Part shown: positions 31,723-43,801 of the stretch, piece after piece | How positions within the stretch are numbered: position 1 is the stretch's first letter | Layout of the letters: every line of letters begins with the position of its first letter | Source: Armigeres subalbatus | Taxonomy: Eukaryota; Arthropoda; Insecta; Diptera; Culicidae | Direction of reading: 5' to 3' | DNA: 64,000 bases | NCBI RefSeq assembly: GCF_024139115.2 | Contig: NW_026943347.1 | Coordinates: forward strand, 124,001-188,000 | Translations under genes and position numbers: made by a program | Notes under the pieces: generated by a model | What the model was told of the DNA's origin: nothing | The model's input: the letters and a program-made list of their open reading frames with translations, nothing else | The model's database searches: none

Positions 31723-33963
31723 AAGAATCTTTAAAGAATTCACTTCCGTTAAAAAGTGAGGTCCAGTACGACAGTTATTTAATCTCATGAAAAATGATTT
31801 CTTGACATTCAATTTAATTTTAGCGTGCAGGCTAAAATTATTGATTATTTCTAAAATTGCGTCAAATTCTTCATCATTTCGGATGAAGATAGTAAGATCG
31901 TCTGCATAAGCAATAACTTTGTAAAAGTTATTGCTAATGAAACAGCCTCTTATGGAGCTACTAATTTTCCTTGGCAATGGTTCTATGTATAATACAAATA
32001 ATGCCATGCTCAGAGGACATCCCTGTCGCACCGAGGAACAAATCAATATTTTATTCGTTAAATGTCCATTAAAGAGAACTTTTGAAAAGGCTTTTTCGTA
32101 AAGGTTTTTAATGCACCCAATAAATTGTGGTGGAAAGCCAAATTTTCTCATTATCAGCCAAAAGAAATCATGGTTTACGCGATCAAAAGCTTTTTCGAGA
32201 TCCAAGCTTACAATAGATCCTCTAAACCGTGTTGAGCTCGACGATTTAACGATGATGTTTCTGATGTTCTTCAGGTTCATAGTGCATGATTCATTTGGCA
32301 TACAGGCTGTTTGACCAGGTCCGATGATTGATCCAAGCAAGGGCTCCATACGATTATACAAATTTTTTGTAAAAAGTTTGTAATGGGTGTTCAACATGCT
32401 AACTGGTCGTTTATTTCTTATGCAATGAGAATTTTCTTTTTTGGAATTAGGGTTATAATTCCTTCAGCAAATGTTGAATCAGGTTTAGTTCCCGTTAAGA
32501 AGCAGTTGAATAATTTAATTAAATCATGCTGTAGCTCATCAAAGAAGATTGAATAGAATTCATAGGTCAAGCCGTCTGGACCAGGACTTTTCTTTTTTGA
32601 TGCTTGCTTAAGCGTTTGTTGTAGTTCCAAATTAGTAATTGGAGCTATTAATTCTTCACAGTCAGCCAAAGAAAGGTGATTTTGAACGGAGTCTAAGACT
32701 GTTCCCGCCCCCGGATGAAAAATGTTATCCTCATCGAATAATGCTCTGAAATGAGTCTCTAAAGCATTTTTAACTTGTTTCGTTTCTGATGTGATTGTAC
32801 CATTTACTTCCAATTTTAAAGGACCGCTGTTTTTGTTAGCAATTTGTTTTGAAATTTGGAATAAGCCTAATCTCTCGTCTTCTAATATATTGCTGGTTTG
32901 AACTTTTAACTTAAGATTCTCTAATCTAGATTGTTCAACAGCCATTAACTTAGATTTGACAAAAAGTAGTTCCTGTGTTACATCATGGCCTTCGTTTTGT
33001 TTAATTGTGATTTCTTTCAAACAACCATATAGAAAACTCTTCGAACTTGATATTTGTTTGTTGCATTCAAAAGATTTGGCTTTGAAGAAGCTTTTAGCTT
33101 TTGATTTCAAAATGTTACTCCACCATTCATAGAAATTTCTAGCATACACCGGTCTCTTTCTTGTGTCTCGTATGATTGCAATGAACTCATTTTTGACGTC
33201 TTCATCACGTAGCAAAGTTGGTTTGATTTTCCAATACCCTTTCCCGGATACTGTAACATCCTCGTTGGAATTAGTTTCGTAATTGATAATTAGAGCATGA
33301 TGGTCTGAGAAAGAAGTTGCTAAGGTTTCAAAACTGCGAACACGCTGAAGGAATGACCCTAGACCGTATACCCTGTCCAGTCTGGACATTGACCCCCCTC
33401 TGAAGAAAGTGAAACTGGCCTTATTATATGCACGTTTCCAATATCCTTAAGATCAAGGTTTTCGACTAATTGCTTCAAGCCTTGGCTAAGATTTTTAACA
33501 ATGCTGTTTGAATCTTTTTTGAGCAGTATACAATTGAAATCACCTAATAATACATTAGGAACCAAACATGATAAATGAGGAATAATGTCTTGGGTAAATA
33601 GCAGATCTCGTTCTTTGCGGTATCCCGATCCTGAATGAGCGTAAATATTGATAAAATTAATCCCCCCAATTTGAATGGAAGTAATCCTTCCATTTGGATT
33701 CATGAGAAGTTCAGAGAAGTCTATATTCTTACGTATCAATACAGCTGTACCCTTATTATCATCGCTAATATTCACGAACGCCACGTGGCTAGGAATGAAA
33801 CTGAAATTCTCGAACGCTACCTCTTGTATACATAGTATATCGATGTCATTATCCCACACGAAATCTCTCAACAAGTTTTTTTTTCAGTGTGCTATTAATA
33901 GCGTTGATGTTGATGGACGCTACTTTTCTTGAAAACAAGGGCATTTTAGCTTAGACAATAGAG

Positions 33964-35186
33964 TTATTTTTTGTTTCGTTTAGGTCTCCCACCCTTCTTA
34001 CTAGAATCTCTAACCACCTCTGGCTGTGTTCCACTGTTCGACTCTGGTTCGTTGCTGACTATTGCTCCATCGCTTTCGGAGCCTTCGGATGAACTGGTAA
34101 TTGGCCGTTTCTGTAGTTTTCTGTCCCGCTCGCTGGTCTCGTCTTCCATTTGATCGACTTGACCAGCCCCGTGAACTTCCTTAGGAGTCGTACGCTTATT
34201 ACGTAAGCAATTTTTCTGGGTTTTTCAATCTCCCTCCCCCCATGTAAGATTTTTTTCATACAAATGATTTTTTATTTATATGGAGCGTAAGATATTGACC
34301 GACCTCCTCCCCCCATAAGTGCTTACGTAATATGTGTACGGCCCCTTACTTACGTTTGATTGACGCTCCACACTTGTAGCGTCACTTGTAGTTGCTACCT
34401 CAAGCTGTGATGATGTAGATGTCGACAAAATACTCGTTTCGCCATCGTCACTCATCCTCTCTGGCTTCGTAATGCGACGTGAGGTTAGTACCGTCATATT
34501 AGACGTACTTGGTGCAGACATTTCCATAACTGGTCTAGTGGGTCTTCCCAATGGCACAGAATTTGAGTGCTTTTGAGCGGAACCGCCAGCTTTGCAACAG
34601 CAGCAGCTAGCTTCGGACAGTTTGATTTTTCATGACCCTCAGCTTTGCAGTAGAAACACTTATTTTTTAAACCGTCATAAAATATGCGAACTCGGAAATG
34701 TCCAACTTAGAGATGAGATGGAATCTCTCTGGATACCTCCATGTGGACCCCGCGCACACCAGTAAAAATGTTCACATTCACTTCACTCGGGAATCGTTCG
34801 CGCACGTGTTGCCGTATTGTACCGTATTGTCCTAACACATATTGTATCTCACGATCTTCTATTTCTGGCGGTAGATTAAAGATACGTACGTATCGAAAAA
34901 TACGGCACGCTTGATCAACTTCCACTTCGGTTGCGGAGCCATCATCATATCGAAAACTGTAACGTTCGTCAGTATCCGCAATAAAAGCGGAGATTGTTGG
35001 TTCATCGATCAGCTTCACATAAAATTGTCCGCCATTTTCGTCCTTGTAAATAGAATGGATGTCTGCTGCTGTTAATTTAAGATTGCCGATGGTGAACTTG
35101 AGCACTTCCAAATGCGATGGTACTTTAGAACCGGGTCCAAAAACAAGTTTTACTGTATTCTTCCTCACACTGTTGGCCATGTTCAC
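33964..35186 (-). pseudogene. L1-type ORF1, broken
   Basis: The minus-strand protein starts near MANSVRKNTVKLVFGPG (ATG at about 35180). An RNA-binding-like region follows (FRYVRIFNLPPEIEDREI, resembling an RRM core). After a frame change near 34,700 comes a zinc knuckle of the form C-x2-C-x4-H-x4-C (KCFYCKAEGHEKSNCPKL, about 34,620-34,680). A Ser/Thr-rich linker leads to a basic C-terminus (KKGGRPKRNKK) and stop at 33964. A 162-bp MITE sits in the linker between SNV and SKEVHGAG, and frame resumes correctly past it when one TTA is discounted. The ORF1 protein binds LINE RNA in the ribonucleoprotein particle. Confidence 0.75.
34184..34345. mobile_element. Harbinger-like MITE in L1 ORF1
   Basis: The ends are GGAGTCGTACGC and (reverse complement of right) GGGGCCGTACAC; both continue TATTACGTAAGCA. 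The duplication is TTA (34181-34183 and 34346-34348), the PIF/Harbinger target type. 162 bp, no coding capacity. Confidence 0.85.
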
Positions 35187-35478
35187 TTTTTACTCTTCCC
35201 CGAGGGAAAGATTCCGCTATTGAAAATAAACTACAAAAAAATCAGAACAACAGTCCAGAAGGACTATTGCTCTGTAATATTCTTCGGAAGCTAACTAGCA
35301 CGTCTGTATCGGTTGAGCGACTGTCCGAGAATGATATTAAATGACATCAGTTTCATTTTTGATGCCATTTTTTAGTTTATCTGTAAGCTGTAAATTTTCA
35401 ATAATTTTAAAAAAAATGTGTTCTTTTGTGGATCTACTAATACCTCCACTATTGGTACCGTTACCCTATCGTAGATCA

Positions 35479-35740
35479 TCTATATAATAAAAATGAAATG
35501 GTCTGTGTTCGTATCCGCATAACCCGAAAACGGCCGGATAGATTTTCTTCATTCCTTCAGCAGATATGTTCGTTATTGTTTCCGACGGGGTTATATGATA
35601 TTTTCTCCTGCGAAAATCTCGAGTTAGGTTAAGGAAATCGTGAAAAACTAAAATTAAGAATCGTATGGAAATTTCGCATGGGCAGTTCAGAACGCGTATT
35701 TTCGCCTACTGTGCAGGACAACGTCTGCCGAGTCGACTAG
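35479..35740 (+). mobile_element. Short Helitron (262 bp), complete
   Basis: It starts TCTATATAATAAAAATG directly after A and ends GTCGACTAG directly before T, the Helitron insertion rule. This is the cleanest copy of the family also seen at 5471, 7318 and 35789. No Rep/helicase gene. Confidence 0.85.
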
Positions 35741-35788
35741 TTTTACATACATTTCAATCTGAACTTGAAAATGGATCGAGCTATCTTA

Positions 35789-36196
35789 TCTATGGTCTGT
35801 GTTCGTATCCGCATAACTCGAAAACGGCTGGAATGATTTTCTTCATTCCTTCAGCAGATGTGTTCGTTATCGTTTCCGACGGGTTTATAAGATATTCCCT
35901 CGTGCAAAAATCACGAGTTAGGTTGAGTAAATCGTGAAAAACTAAAATTATGATTCGTATGCTGCCGTAATCTGAATAAGTGACGTATAAGCCATTTTCC
36001 AAAAAAGAAAGACGTAAGTCCTACGTCAAAATGGTGTTTACGATTAGTACTCATCGATCTCTTCAACAAAAAATCGAAATAATGCATGTTGTAATTTGGC
36101 GCATACGTCACTTTGTCAGATTACGGCAGTATGGGAATTTGGCGTAGGCAGTTCCCAATGCGCACTATGCAGGACAACGTCTGCCGGGTCAACTAG
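35789..36196 (+). mobile_element. Short Helitron with a MITE inside
   Basis: It begins TCTATGGTCTGTGTTCG and ends CAACTAG before T. The body matches 35479-35740 except for a 168-bp insert and some decay. It lies 48 bp downstream of the previous copy in the same orientation. Confidence 0.8.
35962..36129. mobile_element. 168-bp TIR element in a Helitron
   Basis: The ends are CTGCCGTAATCTGA and the exact reverse complement; ATACGTCAC also recurs inside. TATG lies on both sides (35958-35961 and 36130-36133), a candidate 4-bp duplication. It breaks the Helitron body after GATTCGTATG. Confidence 0.8.
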
Positions 36197-36593
36197 TTTA
36201 TTATGTTTATCATCAAATTCTTTAATATCGAACCAAAAACAATCCACTATTTGCCAGGAACGTAGGACAGTTCACCTGGTCATGCTGTCACCACAACAGC
36301 TTGTCAGCTTCAAGTTAAGCTCGAGAAATGATACAAAGCCCCCGACAACGCGTGATATGATAATTGCTCATTTATATACCAACGGAAATCAAACGAACAA
36401 ACGGAAACAAACCAATCACTCTATAATTTTCCACGACTGAGGTAATCCACATTTTTCATCATTGATACATTGATACATTTTTGTGCATTTCATCGAACAT
36501 TTGTAAAGCATCGAAGCTCAATTACGGATCCGCTAAAAAGGTAATTAGGAGCTCGAATTGTCCAGATCGCAGGAAACCCCAATAGATGCAAAC

Positions 36594-37306
36594 TAGGGTG
36601 GCTCAAATTAGTATGGGAAAAACTTTGTTCAATTTTTTTTGATGGGCCGCCCTCTTATTCGGTTCTATTTGATGCCCTGATGCTCTGGACAAAATTTCAG
36701 CCTAATCGGTCAACGTTTGGGCGGTGCTAAACTCGTTGGAAGTTTATATGGAAAAATGTATGCAGAAACATCCAAAAACAGTAAATTGCAGCGGGACTAC
36801 ACAACTTACGATGAAGAACTATGATACTCATTCAGATCTTGAAGAATTTATTACAGAATGTTATGCAGAAAACCGCGAGAAGATTTGAGTTTGCCCGGCT
36901 AAGTTCTTAGCATTTCTCTGCAGTGGGGTTTGAGCAAATTTCGTTTCTTTTTCCTTTGAAAAGAAATAAATTCACCCCTACAACACTCCAGTAAAATGCT
37001 AATATCTTTGCGTAATAAACTCTAATCTTCTCGCGGTTTTTAGCATAATATTCTGTATTTTATTTTACAAGAACTGAATAAGTATCATGGTTCTTAATCG
37101 TAAATTGTGCCTGCAAAAAACTGCAAATCACTGTTTTTGGATGTTTCTGCATACATTTTTCCATATAAACTTCCAACGAGTTTAGCACTGCCCAAACGTT
37201 GACCGATTTGGCTGAAATTTTGTCCAGAGCATCAGGGCATCAAATAGAACCGAATAAGAGGGCGGCCCATCAAAAAAATATGAAAAATTGTTTTTGAGCC
37301 ACCCTA
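36594..37306. mobile_element. hAT-like element with arms of about 190 bp
   Basis: The ends are TAGGGTGGCTCAAA and the near-exact reverse complement. The arms share GATGCCCTGATGCTCTGGAC, CCAACGAGTTTAGCAC and TGTATGCAGAAACATCC. A perfect 8-bp duplication ATGCAAAC lies at 36586-36593 and 37307-37314. 713 bp with no transposase. Confidence 0.88.
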
Positions 37307-37314
37307 ATGCAAAC

Positions 37315-38676
37315 GTATGTTATGGTACATGCGAAAAAGCATCTAATCGATCATTGTAGTTATGCTGAAATTGGCATATTCAAAACTATTTCAGCTAAAT
37401 CAGTCCCATACCACCATATCAAAACGAGGAGCCAAATATGAATTTAATTAGGATTCCGAGTATTCAATTGTACAGAAGAAAAGTGTAATATTGTAAAAAT
37501 GAAAGAGATGAAAAACTAAAATTTAAACCAAGCGGAGTGAAAATTCTTAGATGAAAGAAGCGTGTCAAAGAGGGTTCCGAAAAAATATGTCAGTGACAGA
37601 GAATAGAGAGAGAGTTTCATTAAAATTTAAGTAGAAAATAGTGAAAAAGTTACACAAAATTTTCGGTAGAATAACTAAATTAAGGGGTCCAAAACAAATT
37701 CTTAGATTATTCAGAAAGAAAATAAACAAAATAATCGGTTCTCTGAATGTTGTCGTTGGTGTTGTACCGCTTACAACTGACAAAATGCTTACACAGAGTT
37801 TTGGTCGTTATTGTAGTTGAATGATTGATGTGATTTTTTGTCGTTCTGTAGTTGAGTTAGATACTGTACTGTACATAGGAACGATCTGTTAGAGCATAAA
37901 ACGAAATTTAAAATTCCCCCTCTTGTTATAGTTATAAACAGCAGTACTCACAATGGCAGGACATTAAAACTAGTTACAAAAAGTCAAATAAATGATGAAT
38001 TCGTTCAGATCTGTGATTTCTTCAGTTGGACGTTAAACTGTGATTCGTTCTGTTAGAGTGAACAGATTAGAGAGATATCTACATACATAATTTGTTATAC
38101 GATTCGTGTTCACTATCCGCGCAAAACCCTTCTTCACTCGCAGAAGGGAAGCATGTAAAATTCATTCCTCGAACCAGAAGTCAACATATTTACATGCAAC
38201 CTTGATTGACAATATATTTCGAGCTGTTATCAACGCTGTCGGATAGTAGTCTCTTTATAGCTAGAACAAGGAAATGGTTGAACGAATCTTCGGAAAAGAA
38301 AAGATAGTATGGATGGGATAATGATTAGTATTATAAATAGAAAGCAAAGAAAAGAAAAATACTCCTGAGTGGGAAACCGGCGCTAGGAGAATTAAACAGA
38401 CACATTCTAAAGCGAACAAAAAATAAAGAATGCACTCTGCAACTAAAGCTAGAAAATCAATCCTTAGTGGAAGGATCATGAGTTGAACTACTGCGAAATA
38501 CCAAAGCTGGTGAGGGTTTTTCATGTGGCACAATGATTGTTTTAACCTTGGTATTTTCAAGGCAGACGCCAGAAAACCTGGGTCCTAATGCTGACGTAGT
38601 GCAAATATATTCGGAAAACAATTTTCTTCCTGCATACAAAAAACTTGTTCAGATGGTTTTTAGTGTGCATTGAATA
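37315..38676. other. Apparently unique non-coding DNA
   Basis: No repeat ends or domains are seen. Minus-strand frames of 60-99 codons (for example 38261-38560) have no recognised motif. Could be intronic or intergenic. Confidence 0.4.
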
Positions 38677-38678
38677 TA

Positions 38679-38891
38679 CACCGCCGGAAATAAGTATGAT
38701 TTTCATACATTTTTATCATGATTGAGGATCGATATCTCGATTCGTAGCGATTCGATTTGGCTAAAATTTTACTAGGCACCTGTTTTTAACTTGAACTTTC
38801 GATCTTTGAGTAAATTGTATACATCTCTGTTGATTTTGACCTCAAAATCTGGAAATAACCGAGCTTGTCTTTATACTTATTTCCACCAGTG
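38679..38891. mobile_element. mariner-type MITE (213 bp)
   Basis: The ends read CACCGCCGGAAATAAGTATG and (reverse complement) CACTGGTGGAAATAAGTATA, with TA outside (38677-38678 and 38892-38893). CAC-starting ends and TA duplication are typical of Tc1/mariner. No transposase. Confidence 0.85.
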
Positions 38892-40683
38892 TAATGGCTT
38901 ACTATCATAAAATGGATGAAACGCGGCAGTAACAATTTTAGCTCCGTCTCAATTCCCAAATGAAAAGCCACTTTAGATCTTTACTCAGCAATCAATTTTA
39001 AAATTGAAAATAAAAATTGGAGATCAATTGAAGGCCATGAAGAATAAAACTGATGTAGCAAGGGAACAAGTAAATCAAAAATATTTTTGTTCTGCGAAGC
39101 AGGATTATTCGTACACCAATAAAAAATGTACACATTTTCAATTGCAAAAATTTAAATAAATAAACAAATAGCATTTTTGTGTGCATTTATAACTATCCGC
39201 TACAGGAAATTTCCGCATAAAGATCATTATTCAAATAAAGGTTAAGTGTGTTTCCACATGTGTGTCATGCAAATTCTTGTAGTAATTATTGGGGAAACAC
39301 TATAATTAAAATATAGTGTACCACACATAAATATAATGATTGGATTTTTACCAGTTGATGTCGAATGGCTACTTTCCATTTTTTGTGAAAGCTGCGCATC
39401 TTTTGATGATTAACCACTCTGAAAGTGAGTTGGGAAAATTAGGTTTTCCACCATAATGAGGTGGGCACGTAGTGTAAATCATAAAACAAAATCTAACGTA
39501 ATAATTCAATAAATTGACCACATACCAAGATAACTATGAGTTCGATTAAGTGAAATGATTTAATTGGAAAAGAAATCAAGGTTCGTTTCCAATGCAATAT
39601 GCCAAAGCTTTCGAAAAAAAAGCTCTTTTCGTATGCCAGTAACATGAAATCCACCTCACCGCTATGCCATTCGCTTGCTTCGTATAACAGTGCTCGATTC
39701 GATTCAGGCTGAGCTTGAGAACAAGTACATATGAGAACAAATTCAAAAATAATAAAGTTTATAAATAAGAACGAAGTCCTTTAGAAGATAATTTATCATA
39801 CTAGCAATAAATGAAAAAAAGTTTGATAAACCTAGTCGATAAAATATGCCTTTACCTTCAAAGATATGATCAGTCGCGGCATGTGACAGAACATCTTTCG
39901 ATGGTTCCCCTCCAATATGTACACATACTCAAAAATTAAGCTGGGGAACTGGATTGACTATAATCAAATAAAAAGTTTCAATTTTTAGATCCTTAACATT
40001 AAAACCAAACCAAAATGTAGCATGTAAGATTCGACTAACTGAAGCCAAGAAATCTATAGATTAGCATGTTGCAACCAAAGAGGCACACACTATCACCTGA
40101 ACACACATCACTAATGATTAAGAATATCGTATAATTTGAATGAAATGCCACATTATTGGTCAAGTTGATCAAACTAGTATTGCAAGGAAAAACAAAGAAG
40201 AAAAATCAATCAAAATATGGCGTACCGAATCTGTTGGTGGCCGAACTAATGTACTTACTATTTAAACCCTAGAAGTAATATAAATTTCACGCGAATGTGA
40301 ACAGCCACAAGAGAAAAGCTCTCGGAATTCTTGCAGGCACTGCAGCAGACGCCCTTCCCGAGAGCGGTATTTACATTGTAAAAACATCATCCATACCCGC
40401 AAAATAGATTTAAAAGAGGATTCTAAGAGTTCAATAAAACTTATTCATCTGAAGAATGTTTTCGCTTAATTGAAAGAAATTTGCCTTGTTGGTCGATAAT
40501 TCTGCAATTGCAATCCTGTGCTGTAGTTCTTCGCCTAATTTCACCAAATCAATTCTAGAAAGGCTCAAACGAAAAAGTTTCAGATGGTGATAAGAAAAAC
40601 AACACTATTAACTTGAGTTGAACTTTCCCGTCCAAAGAAAAGCGAGAAGCTCATGCTGTTGGTATACTTGATAAGCAAAGCTT
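38892..40683. other. Apparently unique AT-rich non-coding DNA
   Basis: No gene, array or element end is recognised. Local words such as CTCTCGGGAAGGGCGTCTGC and its partner near 40,320-40,370 form weak inverted pairs only. Confidence 0.4.
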
Positions 40684-40908
40684 GTCAATGCTAAGGGTAT
40701 GCGATAACACATTTTTTCCTGACGAAACGAAACGAAACGAAATTTGAAATGCTATTGTTGGTTCGGAACGAAACGAAACGAAATTCAGATTTACTTCCGA
40801 TACTTCGAAACGAAACGAAATTGATGTCCATTTGATTCGAAATTTTCCGAAACGAAACGAAATTTAAAAAAAATTCCGTCGAATTTTTATTGAATAGTTT
40901 TTTTTGCA

Positions 40909-41068
40909 TTCTTTTTTTACACGGGGGATGCGTTCCGTGTAAAAAAAGTTTTCAGTTCAAAATTTGAAAATCCGTGTAAAAAAAGTTATATGATTTCTCG
41001 ACGAATCATGAAAAATTGAGCAAAAATTTTTACACGGCCGTGTAAAAAAAATCCGTGTAAAAACAGAA
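40909..41068. repeat. Inverted ACACGG repeat cluster
   Basis: CCGTGTAAAAAAA and its reverse complement occur five times. The outer pair ATTCTTTTTTTACACGG / CCGTGTAAAAACAGAAT suggests a small TIR element. No clear target duplication. Confidence 0.55.
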
Positions 41069-41357
41069 TCAGGTGTATATACATAATGCAAAAAACTAAT
41101 AAAAAGAAAACGAATAAAAGAAAATTAATTTTGTTTAATATTGTTAAAGAAAAACAATAGGTAGAATCTAGCTTAATTTTACAAAAGGACATAAGTAACA
41201 GATCAGTTTTGTACATGTTTACCATTTTCAAAAATATGCCTCTTTACCATAAACAACGTAAAAATATTCATCGCTTAATATTTCCAATAGGCCTCAGTAT
41301 TCAGTAAAAATAAATTAAAGCTGATTTTTTAACTGCAATCAACAGATTTCATATTTA

Positions 41358-43634
41358 CAGGGTTGTTACGGAGATCCTGAAATATTTTCCGCGCCAAATC
41401 CGCGCCGACTAAAATCAAATCCGCGCCATTTCCGCGCGACGTTAAAACCATTCCGCGCCAAATCCGGGAGATCCAGATCTAAATTTTGAGCAAATACACA
41501 TTAAATGTCAATGTTTGCATAACAATTTATTGAACGTCTTCTCTACAAGTTCTTTTTTTACAATATTACTGATTTCAAGTATTGTTTTAAAATCCAACAT
41601 ATGTTTGTATAAAAATGCTAATAGAACTAAAAAAACCGCAGTAAGTATCACTAAATGGCCTTATTCACCACTAGAAGTACTGAATCTAAGAGAACAAGAA
41701 CTAAACAGTTTAAACTATTTGCATAAGCACCACTTTTTGAATTAGATGATGCCTTTGGCATGTTTTGTTCCGTTATTGTCAGGGTATTTTATTTTTGATA
41801 GAACTTTATAAAATTCGGCACAAGGTACATTGATATACAAATGAATGATAAGGCCAGATTTGATCATAATTGATTAAAGATAAACGTAGCAAATATTGAA
41901 AAATCTGCCAAAACCGCAATTTCTTTTGAAGTAATCAATTATGCAGCTTTGTTGTAGTTATTAATCACAAGACAAACTTGCGTAGATATTAAGGAATCCT
42001 TAATTAAGGAATATTAAGGAAAGAAAATAAAGCTCCTTTTTTTAAACAAAACTTCTGTAAAACAAATATTTGAATTCATAAGTCGGAATCAAGCGTCAAT
42101 GCCGTCAAAAATTCCAGAAGAATATTTTTGAAAATTTCAGAATAAATTTCTTTGGAAATACGGTAAAATAATTTGCTTAAACTCCAACAGAAATTAGTCC
42201 GTTATTTCTCCTTCATTTGTTGTAACAAGCTTTTTTAAAAGTTCGTGCAGAAATTTTTTGACCATTCTTACTGGAATTTCATTTAAAAACTCCGAGAACT
42301 CCTGTAGAAATTCATCTTTCGTGCACAGATTCATCCCAGAAATTTCTGCGGGTCATCCTCCGGAAAATCAACGAAAATTTTCATGGAAATGTTTGCAGAA
42401 ACCCAACTGCCCTTGAATCTACTGAAGTGCAGAAGTTCCTCCGAGTATTCTTCTTCCCCTGGGAAATTATTTTGTAATTCATTTGGGAACTTTCTCGTTA
42501 ATTCGAATAACCTGCGAAAAACCTTCGGTGCTTACTTGCAGAAATCCCTTCATGAATTCCTACGTAAATCGCTTTAGAAATTCTTGCAGAAATTGATTGG
42601 TGACTTCCTGCGGAAAAAAACTCCCGGTTCTGTTTTTGAACGCTTATTAAAGCAATTTCTATGATCCTCTTTTCGATTTTCTATAGTTAAACCTGTGGTC
42701 ACCGCTCCAGGAAATTCATCCAAAAATGTCTTTATATTTTTCGGGTTTTTAATGCTGCAGAAATCCTCTTTACGCTGTGGAAATTTATTTGCAAGGAATT
42801 TATACAAGGATCATCATAGGGTCCTTGTGGAAACTTCTTTAGGAAGCTTCTTCGTTTTCTGTTGGTAATCCTGTAAAACCGGAGTTAACCGAAAATATCA
42901 TAAAAAAAACCGACAGAAATAACTTTTGATCATCTTCATCATAACTTCATCATCTTCTAATTTTTGATTGACTTTCTGCTTATTAAAATGAGGCATCAAT
43001 CACAGAAAATTTTTGTGTTTTCAATTGTTGTATAAACCCTTATTCGTCCTAGATGAATGTTATAATGAAAATATAAAATGTTCCAATATTATGAAAGAAT
43101 TCCTGACGACACGACTTTTGAAGAATGATACAATATATCATGCTGAGTGGTTCATCGTAAAAGAAACAACCAATCAGAAACTGACAAATATCTTGGAATT
43201 ACAAAGAAATTTCAAGATGAAAATGGGTGTTCATGTCCTTCAATAGACATGGTTTGTTGTGCGTCGTGTTTTAGAATGGATTAAAAATGACAACAAGTGG
43301 CGTATCTCTCCTCAAAACATTTGTTTAAATAATGCTTAATAGTGTAATGCATGCCATTAAATAAGGACTTGGATATATCCGAAAAATAATGTTAATAATC
43401 TTGAAACGTAAATTTGTTCTCAACAACATTTGCCAATGAAAATTAAGCACTTCTTCTGAAAATTAAGCCTAAACTTCTTTAGATTTAGTATTTTATTTAT
43501 TAAACTTCCACCTAAAACTAAATCCGCGCCAAATCCGCGCGAAACCCTAAAATCGTTATGTAAATCCGCGCCAAATCCGCGAAAACCGCGAAATCCGCGA
43601 AAATCGCGAAATCCGCGTAGTCGTAACAACCCTG
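41358..43634. mobile_element. TIR element CAGGGTTGTTACG (2277 bp)
   Basis: The ends are CAGGGTTGTTACG and the exact reverse complement. Just inside both ends lie clusters of AAATCCGCGCC and TTCCGCGC in opposite orientation. TATTTA flanks it (41352-41357 and 43635-43640), a 6-bp candidate duplication. A CAGGG terminus suggests hAT, but 6 bp would be short. The interior holds degenerate GAAATTC-rich text and no transposase. Confidence 0.75.
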
Positions 43635-43801
43635 TATTTATTGGATCTGTTCGTCATTTTGAAAAGTATTACAGATTCAAAGTGCCCCCCTGCCATTTCA
43701 ATCAACATCTTAAATAAAGTCTCCAGGCAATTTTCCAACCATTTTCCTGAAGATTTATTGAATCTGTGAGACTTTCCAAACAGCTGTTGGTTGCAGTAGT
43801 A

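Larger units (their letters stand above)
29583..33874 (-). pseudogene. L1-type ORF2 (APE endonuclease-RT), broken
   Basis: In minus-strand order: AP-type endonuclease with CIQEVAFE (catalytic Glu, about 33,800), NIYAHSG, and LLGDFNC (about 33,540); then FRGGSMSRLDRVYG; GPDGLTYEFY (about 32,590); RT with SLDLEKAFDRVNH (first Asp, about 32,190), VRQGCPLSMALF and VIAYADDLTIF (Asp pair, about 31,900); and a C-terminal C-x2-C-x7-H-x4-C motif (NNCVSCGRLDTIEHRYKIC, about 29,880). Breaks: a one-base loss near 33,437, one near 32,432, a 58-bp insertion at 31,665 and a 1051-bp TIR element at 30,353. Catalytic residues are kept, so loss of function is recent relative to the family. Confidence 0.88.
29541..35331 (-). 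mobile_element. L1-type LINE, nearly full length, multiply interrupted
   Basis: On the minus strand: 5' end at about 35331, ORF1 with a zinc knuckle, ORF2 with endonuclease, RT and C-terminal CCHC-like motif, and a poly(A) end (poly-T on the plus strand, 29541-29552). TGATATT at 29534-29540 and 35332-35338 is a candidate target duplication. Later insertions are a TA-type TIR element (30353-31403), a 58-bp tailed fragment (31665-31722) and a Harbinger-like MITE (34184-34345). Subtracting them leaves about 4.5 kb. The frames carry only a few single-base indels, so the element is dead but not ancient. Confidence 0.88.
29101..35466. mobile_element. TA-type TIR element split by an L1-type LINE
   Basis: The left end starts GGGTAACCGTATCC and the right end, reverse-complemented, GGGTAACGGTACC, both followed by TAGTGGA-like text. 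TA lies outside each (29099-29100 and 35467-35468). Only about 0.57 kb belongs to this element (29101-29540 and 35339-35466); the rest is the LINE inserted in it. Confidence 0.75.

Noticed and set aside
36594..37306. Mariner-type reading of the element (TA duplication, GGGTGGCTC ends)
   Set aside because: An 8-bp perfect duplication ATGCAAAC directly outside TAGGG ends explains the flanks better than TA alone.
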